Assembly (NCBI RefSeq): GCF_020217425.1
Contig: NZ_CP084092.1
Location: forward strand, 248,001-312,000
Length of the DNA stretch: 64,000 bases
Source: Halomicrobium urmianum
GTDB lineage: Archaea > Halobacteriota > Halobacteria > Halobacteriales > Haloarculaceae
Direction of reading: 5' to 3'
Shown here: positions 16,536-23,794 of the stretch, piece by piece
Layout: each line of letters starts with the position of its first letter
How positions within the stretch are numbered: position 1 is the first letter of the stretch
Position numbers and translations under genes: made by a program
Notes under the pieces: model-generated
Told to the model about the DNA's origin: nothing
Seen by the model: the letters and a program-made list of their open reading frames with translations, nothing else
The model's database searches: none

Positions 16536-16744
16536 GACCACCCGCCGTTGCACTTGCACCCGCCGTCGCGGAGATCGCGGCGGCGCATCGCTTCGATGCC
16601 GCAGCCGGTGCACCGGAAGTAGTCGTAGCCGGTGTAGTCACCGTGCTTGTCGAACTCCGGGATCGGGCCTTCGATTCGGGCTTCGTCGGTCGATTCGTTC
16701 GTCGTGCCGGAAGTCTGAAGTCCGGCGGATGTCTTCATTGACAT
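16532..16744 (-). CDS. small zinc-ribbon protein, first gene of the HRAMP operon
   Basis: A 70-aa protein starting at MSMKTSAGLQTSG (an internal ATG two codons later is equally possible). It carries YFRCTGCGIEAMRRRDL followed by GGCKCNGGWS, giving two closely spaced cysteine pairs, typical of a small zinc ribbon. The stop overlaps the next ATG (ATGA). As first gene it follows directly on a 7-bp stem hairpin (GCTTCGG/CCGAAGC, 16745-16763) and a longer structured region. A longer upstream start would extend through these structures and is unlikely. Confidence 0.65.
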   Translation of the reverse strand: MSMKTSAGLQTSGTTNESTDEARIEGPIPEFDKHGDYTGYDYFRCTGCGIEAMRRRDLRDGGCKCNGGWS

Positions 16745-16756
16745 GCTTCGGTTGCT

Positions 16757-16821
16757 CCGAAGCGCGGTCGGGCGTGGTACCAACACGCTCCGGCCAACTT
16801 CTGACCGGCTTCCCGCGCTTC
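16757..16821 (-). ncRNA. candidate structured leader RNA of the HRAMP operon (three-way junction)
   Basis: A perfect 9-bp inverted repeat (GAAGCGCGG at 16759-16767, CCGCGCTTC at 16813-16821) encloses two hairpins. One is GCGTG/CACGC with a 7-nt loop (16772-16788). The other is CCGGCCA/TGACCGG with a 5-nt loop (16790-16808). In the second hairpin the single mismatch becomes a G-U pair only if the - strand is transcribed, the strand of the Cas-like operon. It lies 13 bp upstream of the first start codon. It could be a guide scaffold, a leader regulating the operon or simply GC-rich chance pairing; expression is not demonstrated. Confidence 0.35.
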
Positions 16822-16829
16822 CTATTGAC

Positions 16830-16907
16830 AAGTATGGGAACCCACCCACTTAGTTCTTTGCCAATTGTGGGAAGGTTGCCTAATGTGGGAGTTTTACAAA
16901 TGCGGGA
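16830..16907. repeat. four short iterons (AATGTGGGA-like) in the divergent promoter region
   Basis: Near-repeats AAGTATGGGA (16830), AATTGTGGGA (16863), TAATGTGGGA (16881) and AAATGCGGGA (16898) recur at about 17-18 bp steps, with the first two separated by about two steps. They lie between the divergent operons in the most AT-rich part of the element. Such spacing, somewhat over one and a half helical turns, suggests an operator for a multimeric regulator or transposase. It is too short and irregular for a CRISPR array. Confidence 0.5.
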
Positions 16908-16925
16908 ACACTACCATATATAGGA

Positions 16926-17153
16926 ATGGCACCAAAACCATCCGACCAAGATATGGCACGACGGAGAGCGATGCTCACCGATACTGAGCGCGAGTTGCTG
17001 GACAGCGACGAGAAGTCAGACCGCTACTACCAAGCAGTTTCGCGCATCAGGCGAAAGATCAACGAAGAACTGACCGAGGACATCAGCCTCCTCGAAGAGA
17101 ATCATCCCGAGCTACTCGGCGAACTGCGCGAAGTCGTCTGCGAGGACGACTGA
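16926..17153 (+). CDS. small acidic haloarchaeal protein, possible regulator
   Basis: A 75-aa protein starting at MAPKPSDQDMARRR with LTDTERELL, RYYQAVSRIRRKI and LEENHPELLGELREVVCE. I recall this pattern (TxxERELL, then a helix with RIRRKI and an ENHPELxxELREVVC tail) in small proteins encoded near haloarchaeal mobile genes, but its function is unknown to me. It is helical and could bind DNA or a partner protein. Its start lies immediately after the iterons and TTTTACAAA (16892-16900), a possible TATA box about 30 bp upstream, so it may regulate both divergent operons. Confidence 0.7.
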   Translation: MAPKPSDQDMARRRAMLTDTERELLDSDEKSDRYYQAVSRIRRKINEELTEDISLLEENHPELLGELREVVCEDD

Positions 17154-17189
17154 TCCCGAAATTGAAGACATCGCATTCTGACCAGGATG

Positions 17190-17197
17190 ATTTAAAA
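17190..17197 (+). promoter_or_regulatory. TATA box of the transposase gene
   Basis: The AT-rich box ATTTAAAA is centred about 26 bp upstream of the GTG at 17220, the expected distance for a leaderless archaeal transcript. This supports GTG as the transposase start. Confidence 0.6.
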
Positions 17198-17219
17198 GGG
17201 ATCAGAAACATCTACGCTC

Positions 17220-19052
17220 GTGGACGAAGACGCCGAACGCGACCCGGAATCGCCCGGCGAAATAGCGGAGCGACGTGAGTTTGTCAGCGAACTCGACAGC
17301 GAATTCCGGGAGCGACGGCAAGAACTGGAGGAGAAGGCCGCCGCAGACCCGTGGGATTACTGGCCTGAAACGCACGACGACAGGTACAACGAGGCCGATT
17401 ACGAGATTCCGCCGCTGTGGGAGCGGCTGGATTCAAACGCACGCCGGATTCGGCGGCGGATGGAACATACCGACATCTCGAACCCGCTCGCGGCCACTAT
17501 CGGGACGACACGCCTGTTTCCTCACTACTGGTCGCCCGGCGACAACGACGACCTGACTCGAAAACTCGACGGGAACGACGCCACCCGCGTCTACCTCTAC
17601 CTCGACCTCTCCCCCATCGCCGAGTACCGGATCGCAGACCGGCTCAAGATCGGGGCCATCCAGAACGAACTGGACATCGAGGACAAGGTGAGCCAGTCTA
17701 CGCTGAATCGGATGCCCGGTCGGATGGGCGCGCGGGAGCGCACATTCTACGCCAGTGAGACGGAGACGCTCGTGCGCCAGTGGCAAGGGACGAAGTTCGA
17801 GGATTGGGTGCGGGAGCCGACGCCTGAAACCATCGCGCCCGACGGTGAGGGCGTCCCGCCGGTACAGACTATTGTGCGCGAGCTGCGGTCGGAGACGTTC
17901 AAGTACATCCGGTTGAAGCGGGACGGCAGTATCGAAGCCTCGAAGGACGGGTCGATGCGCGTGTTGGTGGCTGCCGCGAATGGGAACGAGTTCGTGAACG
18001 ACGCGGCGGAGAACCTCAACCTCAAGCCCTGGTACGACGGTTCTGAGATTCCGACCGGACAGACGCTCATTCACCACATCCGGAAGTCCTCCCGAGAGGA
18101 GATCACGCGGATGTTCATGGAGGCGAACGAGCCGTTGTTCGAGATCGCCGACGATGACGAGTACGACTACTTCCCTGACAAGGCAGAGGTCGCCATCGAC
18201 ATCACGGACTGGCCGTACTTCGGTGATCCAGACGCGGACGAGTATGTTCGCGGGACGAAGTCGGGACGGAACTACGCGAGGGCGTGGAAGTACATCACGC
18301 TCTCGCTGGTCGGGACGGACACGCCGCTCGTGCTGCTCGTTCTCCCCGTCAGGAAGCGCTCGGAGGCACCGCAGTACGTCCGACGGCTCCTGCGGCTGGC
18401 AAGCCAGTACCTCGACCTCCACCGCGTCTACCTGGACGCCGGGACTGAGTTCTACAGCGAGGACACGATCTCCACGGTCAATGAGTTCGACTTGGAGCTG
18501 GTGATGCAGGGCCGAAAGGCCGGCTCAGACATCAAGCACCTCCTGAACGGCATGGGGCGGCTGAATCTGGACTCGTCGTACTACCCCTACGGCGTCGGCG
18601 GCCTCGACGAGGACAACTACTACGCGGTGGGCATCAAGTCGGAGAAGAAGTCCCGACGTCGGAAATCGGAGCCCGATGAGCCGATGGACGACTACACGTA
18701 CTTCTACACGAACCTCGATCCAAGCGAGGTGCCGCCGGAGGAACTCGCCAGCGACTACCGGCGTCGGTGGGGCATCGAGACCGGGTTCCGCGTGATCAAA
18801 GAGGAGTTCCTCCCGAAATCGGCGTCCCCGGATTCGAGGGTACGGACGTTCTACTTCAACTTCGCGGCCCACATGTACAACATCTGGACGGCAGCGAACA
18901 TCCGGCGCGCGGAGGAGCTCGATGCCGACCTGAGCAAGGAGAAGCAGTTCACTGCGGGACGGCTGATCCAGGCCATCGAAGACGACCCGTACGACCTCGA
19001 CATTCCAACGGAACCACCAGAAACCGGACATGTATTCGGCGAGTTGTTTTAG
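17220..19052 (+). CDS. DDE transposase, IS4 superfamily
   Basis: A 610-aa protein starting at GTG. The catalytic triad fits DDE enzymes: Asp327 in AIDITDWPYFGD, Asp406 in YLDAGTEFYSE and Glu520 in YRRRWGIETGFRVIK. The last segment matches the IS4 signature Y-(2)-R-(3)-E-(6)-K exactly. The roughly 300-residue N-terminal extension is longer than in simple IS4 transposases and probably binds the terminal repeats. No frameshift is seen, so it may be active. The gene ends 45 bp before the right inverted repeat. Its single copy inside repeats that match well indicates that it mobilises the whole 6.6-kb unit. The IS subgroup (for example an ISH-type family) I cannot decide by eye. Confidence 0.88.
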   Translation: MDEDAERDPESPGEIAERREFVSELDSEFRERRQELEEKAAADPWDYWPETHDDRYNEADYEIPPLWERLDSNARRIRRRMEHTDISNPLAATIGTTRLFPHYWSPGDNDDLTRKLDGNDATRVYLYLDLSPIAEYRIADRLKIGAIQNELDIEDKVSQSTLNRMPGRMGARERTFYASETETLVRQWQGTKFEDWVREPTPETIAPDGEGVPPVQTIVRELRSETFKYIRLKRDGSIEASKDGSMRVLVAAANGNEFVNDAAENLNLKPWYDGSEIPTGQTLIHHIRKSSREEITRMFMEANEPLFEIADDDEYDYFPDKAEVAIDITDWPYFGDPDADEYVRGTKSGRNYARAWKYITLSLVGTDTPLVLLVLPVRKRSEAPQYVRRLLRLASQYLDLHRVYLDAGTEFYSEDTISTVNEFDLELVMQGRKAGSDIKHLLNGMGRLNLDSSYYPYGVGGLDEDNYYAVGIKSEKKSRRRKSEPDEPMDDYTYFYTNLDPSEVPPEELASDYRRRWGIETGFRVIKEEFLPKSASPDSRVRTFYFNFAAHMYNIWTAANIRRAEELDADLSKEKQFTAGRLIQAIEDDPYDLDIPTEPPETGHVFGELF

Positions 19053-19097
19053 CGACCTCGAAGCCCTCTGAGACGCCTACTCAGTTTCAGGCCGAGA

Positions 19098-19129
19098 ACT
19101 GAATAAAGAAACCGTGTTACCAACTACTG
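19098..19129. repeat. right terminal inverted repeat of the transposon
   Basis: Read on the - strand it begins CAGTAGTTGGTAACACGGTT and ends TTTATTCAGT, matching 29 of 32 bases of the left repeat. A small inverted repeat TCAGTT/AACTGA (19081-19102) overlaps its inner edge and may end transcription of the transposase. Confidence 0.9.
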
Positions 19130-19158
19130 TTAAGTCACTCTCTGCCGTTGGCGTTTCC

Positions 19159-20175
19159 ATGGAGTACGTCAGACTCGGCACCACAGGACTCGAAGTCTCA
19201 CCGATCTGTTTCGGCACCTGGCGCTTCGGGCTGGAACACGAGGACAGCGGCGTGATGGAGACCGACCGCGAGGAGGCCCACGAACTGCTGGACGCGTTCG
19301 CCCAGCGCGGGGGCAATTTCATCGACACGGCCAACGGCTACGGCGAGGGCCGCAGCGAGACGTGGATCGGCGACTGGCTCGAGGACCAGGATCGCGAGGA
19401 CTTCGTGATCGCCTCAAAGTGCTACTGGTCGCAGGTCTCGCGCTTCCAGGAGAACCTCTCGCGGAAGAACGTCCGCGCCGAGGTCGAGGGGTCGCTGGAC
19501 CGCCTCGGCACGGACTACCTGGACGTTCTGTACCTGCATCGCTTCGACGACGGGACGCCGATCGAGCGGACGCTTCGGACGCTCGACGACCTCGTCAGCG
19601 AGGGGAAGGTCCACTACGTCGGCATCTCGACGTGCGACGCCTGGAAGCTCACCAAGGGCCTCTGGCAGGCCGACGTCAACAACTACGAGGCCTTCACCGT
19701 CACCCAACCCGAGTACTCGGCTGTGTACCGGGATCCGGTCGTCGACGACCTGGACCAGCCGCCCGAGCACAAGGAACCCATCGGAGAGTACCTCGACGTG
19801 TGCGAGGACCAGGACCTGGCAGTGTGCCCCTACTCGCCGCTGCACGGCGGCTTCCTCACCGGCAAGTACGAGCGCGTCGACGGTGAGATCAGGGCACCCG
19901 ACGGCTCCCGCGCCGATATCGACGAGAAGTTCGAGTCCGACTACGTGGCCGAGGCGGCCTGGCAGGTCCTCGAAGAGGTCCGCGCAGTCGCGGAGGAGGT
20001 CGACGCGACGCCGGCCCAGGTCTCCCTGCGCTGGCTGATGGACCACGAGCGGTTCACCTGCGTCCCCATCGTCGGTGCCCGTACTGTCGACCAGCTCGAC
20101 GAGAACGTCGGGGCCGTCGACGTCGATCTCTCCGACGACCAGTGGGCGCGCATCGACGACGCCATCGACGTCTGA
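19159..20175 (+). CDS. aldo/keto reductase
   Basis: A 338-aa protein starting at MEYVRLGTTGLEVSPICFG, the usual N-terminus of the family. The catalytic tetrad is visible: Asp and Tyr in FIDTANGYGEGRSE (about residue 60), Lys in VIASKCYW (about residue 90) and His in DVLYLHRFDDG (about residue 133). The C-terminal cofactor region has CVPIVGARTVDQLDENV. It probably reduces a sugar or aldehyde with NAD(P)H. Its upstream region now begins 30 bp after the transposon end, so its original promoter has likely been replaced. An upstream in-frame start inside the transposon repeat is less likely. Confidence 0.9.
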   Translation: MEYVRLGTTGLEVSPICFGTWRFGLEHEDSGVMETDREEAHELLDAFAQRGGNFIDTANGYGEGRSETWIGDWLEDQDREDFVIASKCYWSQVSRFQENLSRKNVRAEVEGSLDRLGTDYLDVLYLHRFDDGTPIERTLRTLDDLVSEGKVHYVGISTCDAWKLTKGLWQADVNNYEAFTVTQPEYSAVYRDPVVDDLDQPPEHKEPIGEYLDVCEDQDLAVCPYSPLHGGFLTGKYERVDGEIRAPDGSRADIDEKFESDYVAEAAWQVLEEVRAVAEEVDATPAQVSLRWLMDHERFTCVPIVGARTVDQLDENVGAVDVDLSDDQWARIDDAIDV

Positions 20176-20273
20176 CCGAGACAGGCACCGTGGGTCGACC
20201 GACCGTCGGCTCGCCTGCGGCACGCGACCAATTTTAAGGGGTGACGGGAAGACGGTTCTAGTGAGACGAGCAG

Positions 20274-21365
20274 ATGACCGAACAGGCCAAACTCGACCGG
20301 TTAGACGCGTATCTCGCGACGAACGACCTCGAATCGGTGTGGTTCGGGACGCCGCCAATGTTCGCCTGGCTCACCGGTGGCAGCAACCTGATCGCCCGGG
20401 AGGGTGCGGCCGGCGTCGCCGCCGCCGGCTACGACGGTGCGGAGATCACCGTGGTCACGGCGAACATCGAGGGACAGCGACTCCTCGACGAGGAGATCTG
20501 GGCCGACGTTCGCCTCGTGGAGTACCCGTGGCACGAGAGCGGCGTCGAGGAGGCGGTCACGGAGATCGCGCCGACGCCGGCGGCCGCGGACTTCGCCTGC
20601 GGCGACCTCGACCGGATCGAGCGATCGGACCTGACCCAGCCGCTGACCGACGGCGACGTCGAGCGCTATCGGGCGCTGGGCCGCGAGACGGCCGAAGCTG
20701 TCGAGGCGGTCGCGAGGGACGCCGCTCCGTCCGACACCGAGCTCGAACTGGCCGCGGACCTCCACCGAGCACTCCAGCGGCGTCGGATCGAGTCGCCCGT
20801 GGTTCTGGTCGGTGGCGAGGATCGCGTCCAGCGCTACCGGCACTTCACGCCGACTGACACCGAAGTCGGCGGCTACGTAGTCCTGACCGTCGTCGGCGCC
20901 CGCAGCGGTCTCAATGCGGCTGTCACGCGAACGGTCGCGTTCGATGCCGCTCCTGACTGGCTCGAGGAGCGCTACGCGGACGTCTCCAGGGTCGCGGCGA
21001 CCGTGGCCGCCGCGACGCAGCGCACCGGGGTCGAGGGCGGTACGGCCGGCGACGTGTTCGAGGCGATCCAGTCGGCGTACGAGGAACTGGGCTACGGGGC
21101 CGAGTGGGAGAACCACCACCAGGGCGGCGCGCTCGGCTACGCATCGCGGGAGTGGATCGCGACGCCCGACCACGACGCGCCCGTCGAACTCCCGACAGCC
21201 TACGGCTGGAATCCGACCGTCGAGGGTGCCAAGACCGAGGACACGATCCTCGTCACGGAGACGGGGATCGAGGTGCTATCCGACACTGGGGACGTCCCGC
21301 GCCGGACTGCCTCGGCGGTCGGGTGCGAATTCGAACTCGCTATCCCGGATCTACTCGTCCGATAG
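20274..21365 (+). CDS. M24 (Xaa-Pro peptidase-like) protein lacking metal ligands
   Basis: A 363-aa protein with a creatinase-type N-terminal domain (SVWFGTPPMFAWLTGG) and a pita-bread C-terminal domain. In active M24 peptidases the box V-x-D-x-G-x(9)-D-x-T-R-T supplies two metal-binding Asp. Here the aligned segment is VLTVVGARSGLNAAVTRTV, with Thr and Ala at those places. The His region (ENHHQGGALGY) and the two Glu (PTVEGAKTEDTILVTETG) persist. It is therefore probably not a metallopeptidase and may bind or modify another ligand. AATTTTAAGG lies about 40 bp upstream. It is the last + strand gene before the GH2 pair. Confidence 0.8.
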   Translation: MTEQAKLDRLDAYLATNDLESVWFGTPPMFAWLTGGSNLIAREGAAGVAAAGYDGAEITVVTANIEGQRLLDEEIWADVRLVEYPWHESGVEEAVTEIAPTPAAADFACGDLDRIERSDLTQPLTDGDVERYRALGRETAEAVEAVARDAAPSDTELELAADLHRALQRRRIESPVVLVGGEDRVQRYRHFTPTDTEVGGYVVLTVVGARSGLNAAVTRTVAFDAAPDWLEERYADVSRVAATVAAATQRTGVEGGTAGDVFEAIQSAYEELGYGAEWENHHQGGALGYASREWIATPDHDAPVELPTAYGWNPTVEGAKTEDTILVTETGIEVLSDTGDVPRRTASAVGCEFELAIPDLLVR

Positions 21366-21549
21366 CGCCCAGGATCGACGGGCTCGGCGGCGGCCTCGTC
21401 GTCTATCTGACCGTCGGACGAGCGCGCTCGGCCCGACTGTCCCACGGTCTGCGCGATACCCCGAGATTACTCCGTCTGACCCGTCGGCGTGGTCGGCTGG
21501 GGCCTCGCCCTCGCCGGCAAGACCAGTAGTCGACGGGTTCCGGCCGGTC

Positions 21550-23490
21550 CTACGGTCCGTCTCCGTCATCGAGAGTCGTTGCAGCGTCGATCAACGCCTC
21601 GTTGGCCTCGCGGACCCGGTCGGCGTCTGGCTTCACTGCCTTCCGGTCGTAGGTCAGCAGGCCGTTGTTCTCCGTCTCGACATCTGTGAGTTGGGTGTAC
21701 ACTGCCGAACTCAGTCCGCTCTGCCCGGCGAATAATCGCGTTAGCTCCAGTTTCCCAACGTAGGCCTCGGTCAGTTCCGCCGGCGAGGAGTAGGCGTCGT
21801 AGGAGTAGCTCTCCGATCCCCACTCGTGGCCGTCTAGCGCGAGGCCGAGACCGCCGAACTCGCCGATCACGGAGAGCCGGTCGTCGGTCGGCGGTGCGGG
21901 TCCGGGACCGGGGTAGTTGTGGAAATCTAGAATGGCACCGCACTCGCAGTCGCCGCCGTCGACGTTCGCCCCGCTGTTGGGATTGACCAGCCGCTCGGGG
22001 TCCCGTTCCCGTACGGCCTCGGTGATCCGTTCGGCGTCGTAGATCCCCCACCCCTCGTTGAACGGTACCCACGCCGTGATCGACGGGTGGTTGCCGAGCT
22101 GGTCGATCATCGCCCGGAGTTCGGTCTCGAACTGGTCGCGCCGCTCGCCCTCGGGTGTGCCCGTGAAGTCGGCCGTCGAGGGCATGTCCTGGTGGACGAC
22201 CAGCCCCAGCCGATCGGCGTGGTAGTACCACCGCCGCGGCTCAATCTTGACGTGCTTGCGGACCGTGTTGAACCCCAGTTCCCGGTGTTTTTCCAGGTCG
22301 AAGATCTGCGCCTCGTCGGTCGGCGGCGTATAGATCCCGTCGGGCCAGAACCCCTGGTCGAGCGCAGCGAGGGCGAAGGAGACCTCGCCGTTGAGCGTCA
22401 TCCGCTGGTGGCCGTCGATCTCCTCGTAGCCGATCGAGCGCATCCCGAAGTAGCTCTCGACGGCGTCGACCGCTTCGCCGTCCCGGAGCAGCCGCACCGT
22501 CACGTCGTAGAGGAACGGGTCCTCGGGCGACCACGTCTGGGGGTCGGGAATCGAGAGCGACAGTTCCTCGCCCGGCGCACCTGTCGCAGTCGCGGCCGTC
22601 TCCCCGTCGGCTCTCGCGGTCGCCTCGACGGTCAGATCCGCAGCGGCGTCGGTCGCGTCGACGGTCAGGGCGAGCCGCTCGTTCTCGAGGTCCGGCGTCG
22701 TGTCCAGTCCCGTGACGTGCGGAGACGGCACCGGTTCCATCCAGACGGACTGCCAGATGCCTGAGGTCGGCGTGTACCAGATAGGCCCGTCGTTGGGGTG
22801 TTGTTTGCCCAGCGTCTGCCCCTCTTCGGTCTCGTCGGCGACGCCGACGATAAGCTCCTGTCGGCGGACGTCGCTGACCGCGTCGGTGATGTCGACCGCG
22901 AAGTGATCGTAGCCACCGACGTGACTCCCGACCTCCTCGCCGTTGACGTAAACGGTCGCCTCGTAGTCGACCGCCTCGAAGTGCAACAGGAGGTGTTCGT
23001 CGTCTCCTACGTCCCAGTCCTCGGGGACCTCGAAGGTGCGGCGGTACCACATCTGGTCTTCCTCCCGGGCGATTCCCGACAGCGCCGACTCGACGGGAAA
23101 CGGGACGAGGATTCCCACTTCCAGTCCCCGTTCGGTGGGTGGATCGCCCAATTCGTCGACGGCCTCGAACCCCCAGACGCCGTTGAGGTGGCGCCAGCGG
23201 TCCCGGACCAGTTGCGGTCGGGGATACTCTGCGTGGGGGTCCTCCGGATCGACCGCTTCGAACCACGGGGTCGCGAGCGGTGGTTCAGCCGGGGTCCAGT
23301 CGTGGTCCCCGGGTCCGGGCCACGGATCGCGCCCGGCCTCAAGTGCGCTACAGCCAGCGAGGCCGGCCATACTCACCGCGGCCGAGGTCCGGAGGAGCCG
23401 TCGTCGACTGAGGCCGCCGTCCTGTGTGCTGGTGCCGTTTACTGACGCCGTCCGCCGTCGCTCCTTCTGCTCTGAGTCGTCCCTGTTCAT
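21550..23490 (-). CDS. secreted GH2 family glycosidase, Tat lipoprotein
   Basis: A 646-aa protein starting at MNRDDSEQKERRR. It has a twin-arginine signal (SRRRLLRTSAAVSMAGLAGC) with lipobox Cys47, so it would be exported folded and anchored to the membrane. The GH2 sugar-binding domain (HFEAVDYEATVYVNGEEVG), immunoglobulin-like domain and TIM barrel follow. The acid/base Glu is in AWVPFNEGWGIY (about residue 480) and the nucleophile Glu in LSVIGEFGGLGLA (about residue 550). It probably acts on beta-galactosides, glucuronides or mannosides outside the cell. It is followed on the same strand by a cytoplasmic GH2 paralogue, suggesting stepwise degradation. Confidence 0.9.
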   Translation of the reverse strand: MNRDDSEQKERRRTASVNGTSTQDGGLSRRRLLRTSAAVSMAGLAGCSALEAGRDPWPGPGDHDWTPAEPPLATPWFEAVDPEDPHAEYPRPQLVRDRWRHLNGVWGFEAVDELGDPPTERGLEVGILVPFPVESALSGIAREEDQMWYRRTFEVPEDWDVGDDEHLLLHFEAVDYEATVYVNGEEVGSHVGGYDHFAVDITDAVSDVRRQELIVGVADETEEGQTLGKQHPNDGPIWYTPTSGIWQSVWMEPVPSPHVTGLDTTPDLENERLALTVDATDAAADLTVEATARADGETAATATGAPGEELSLSIPDPQTWSPEDPFLYDVTVRLLRDGEAVDAVESYFGMRSIGYEEIDGHQRMTLNGEVSFALAALDQGFWPDGIYTPPTDEAQIFDLEKHRELGFNTVRKHVKIEPRRWYYHADRLGLVVHQDMPSTADFTGTPEGERRDQFETELRAMIDQLGNHPSITAWVPFNEGWGIYDAERITEAVRERDPERLVNPNSGANVDGGDCECGAILDFHNYPGPGPAPPTDDRLSVIGEFGGLGLALDGHEWGSESYSYDAYSSPAELTEAYVGKLELTRLFAGQSGLSSAVYTQLTDVETENNGLLTYDRKAVKPDADRVREANEALIDAATTLDDGDGP

Positions 23491-23563
23491 GACTGGCCCC
23501 GACGCTCGTGTTACCATCCCACACGGGTAGTTACCAAATAAATCTGTGGTCCCGTCTCGACCG

Positions 23564-23752
23564 TCAGTCGGTCCCCCAGCCGTCGCCGTCCGCCACGGCC
23601 CGCTCGTAGTCGCCGTGCCGATCGCGAGCGAACGGAAACACGTCGGCGGCGAACGGCCACACGCCGACTGAGCGTCCTCCCCGACGACACCCTGGAACTA
23701 CGTCCTCGCGGTCGATCCGACCGATCTCGCCGGCAAGATCGAACCGGCGCAT
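23564..23752 (-). pseudogene. possible short gene remnant between the GH2 genes
   Basis: A leftward frame of 62 codons (MRRFDLAGEIGRIDRED to YERAVADGDGWGTD) has protein-like composition, notably VWPFAADVFPFARDRHGDY. It is too short for an enzyme and I recognise no family. It may be a leftover of a deleted glycosidase or a chance frame in GC-rich DNA. Confidence 0.2.
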
Positions 23753-23794
23753 CAGGAGTGGGGCAGTCAGCGGTAACCCGGCACTCCGATTCTC

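Larger units (their letters stand above)
12502..19129. mobile_element. TIR-bounded transposon carrying a Cas5/Cas7/TnpB-like (HRAMP-type) operon and a DDE transposase
   Basis: The element is 6628 bp long and bounded by 32-bp terminal inverted repeats that agree at 29 of 32 positions. It encodes one IS4-superfamily transposase and a 75-aa protein on the + strand, and seven overlapping genes on the - strand. The - strand operon contains Cas5-like and Cas7-like RAMP proteins, a TnpB-like RuvC nuclease, a frameshifted unknown protein and three small proteins. A dinucleotide TA lies near the boundary on both sides (12499-12500 and 19131-19132), but no longer target duplication is visible. The element separates the LarA-like and aldo/keto reductase genes, which are oriented alike. 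To my knowledge HRAMP was described as an array-less CRISPR derivative, and I do not recall it being described as transposon cargo. Confidence 0.85.

Noticed and set aside
16830-16907. CRISPR array in the RAMP transposon
   Set aside because: The repeated units are only about 10 bp at 17-18 bp steps, with no 25-37 bp repeats or spacers. No array was seen elsewhere in the window and no cas1 or cas2 gene is present.
12495-19135. Long target-site duplication around the transposon
   Set aside because: The flanks beyond the inverted repeats do not match except for a TA dinucleotide, so a longer duplication cannot be claimed.
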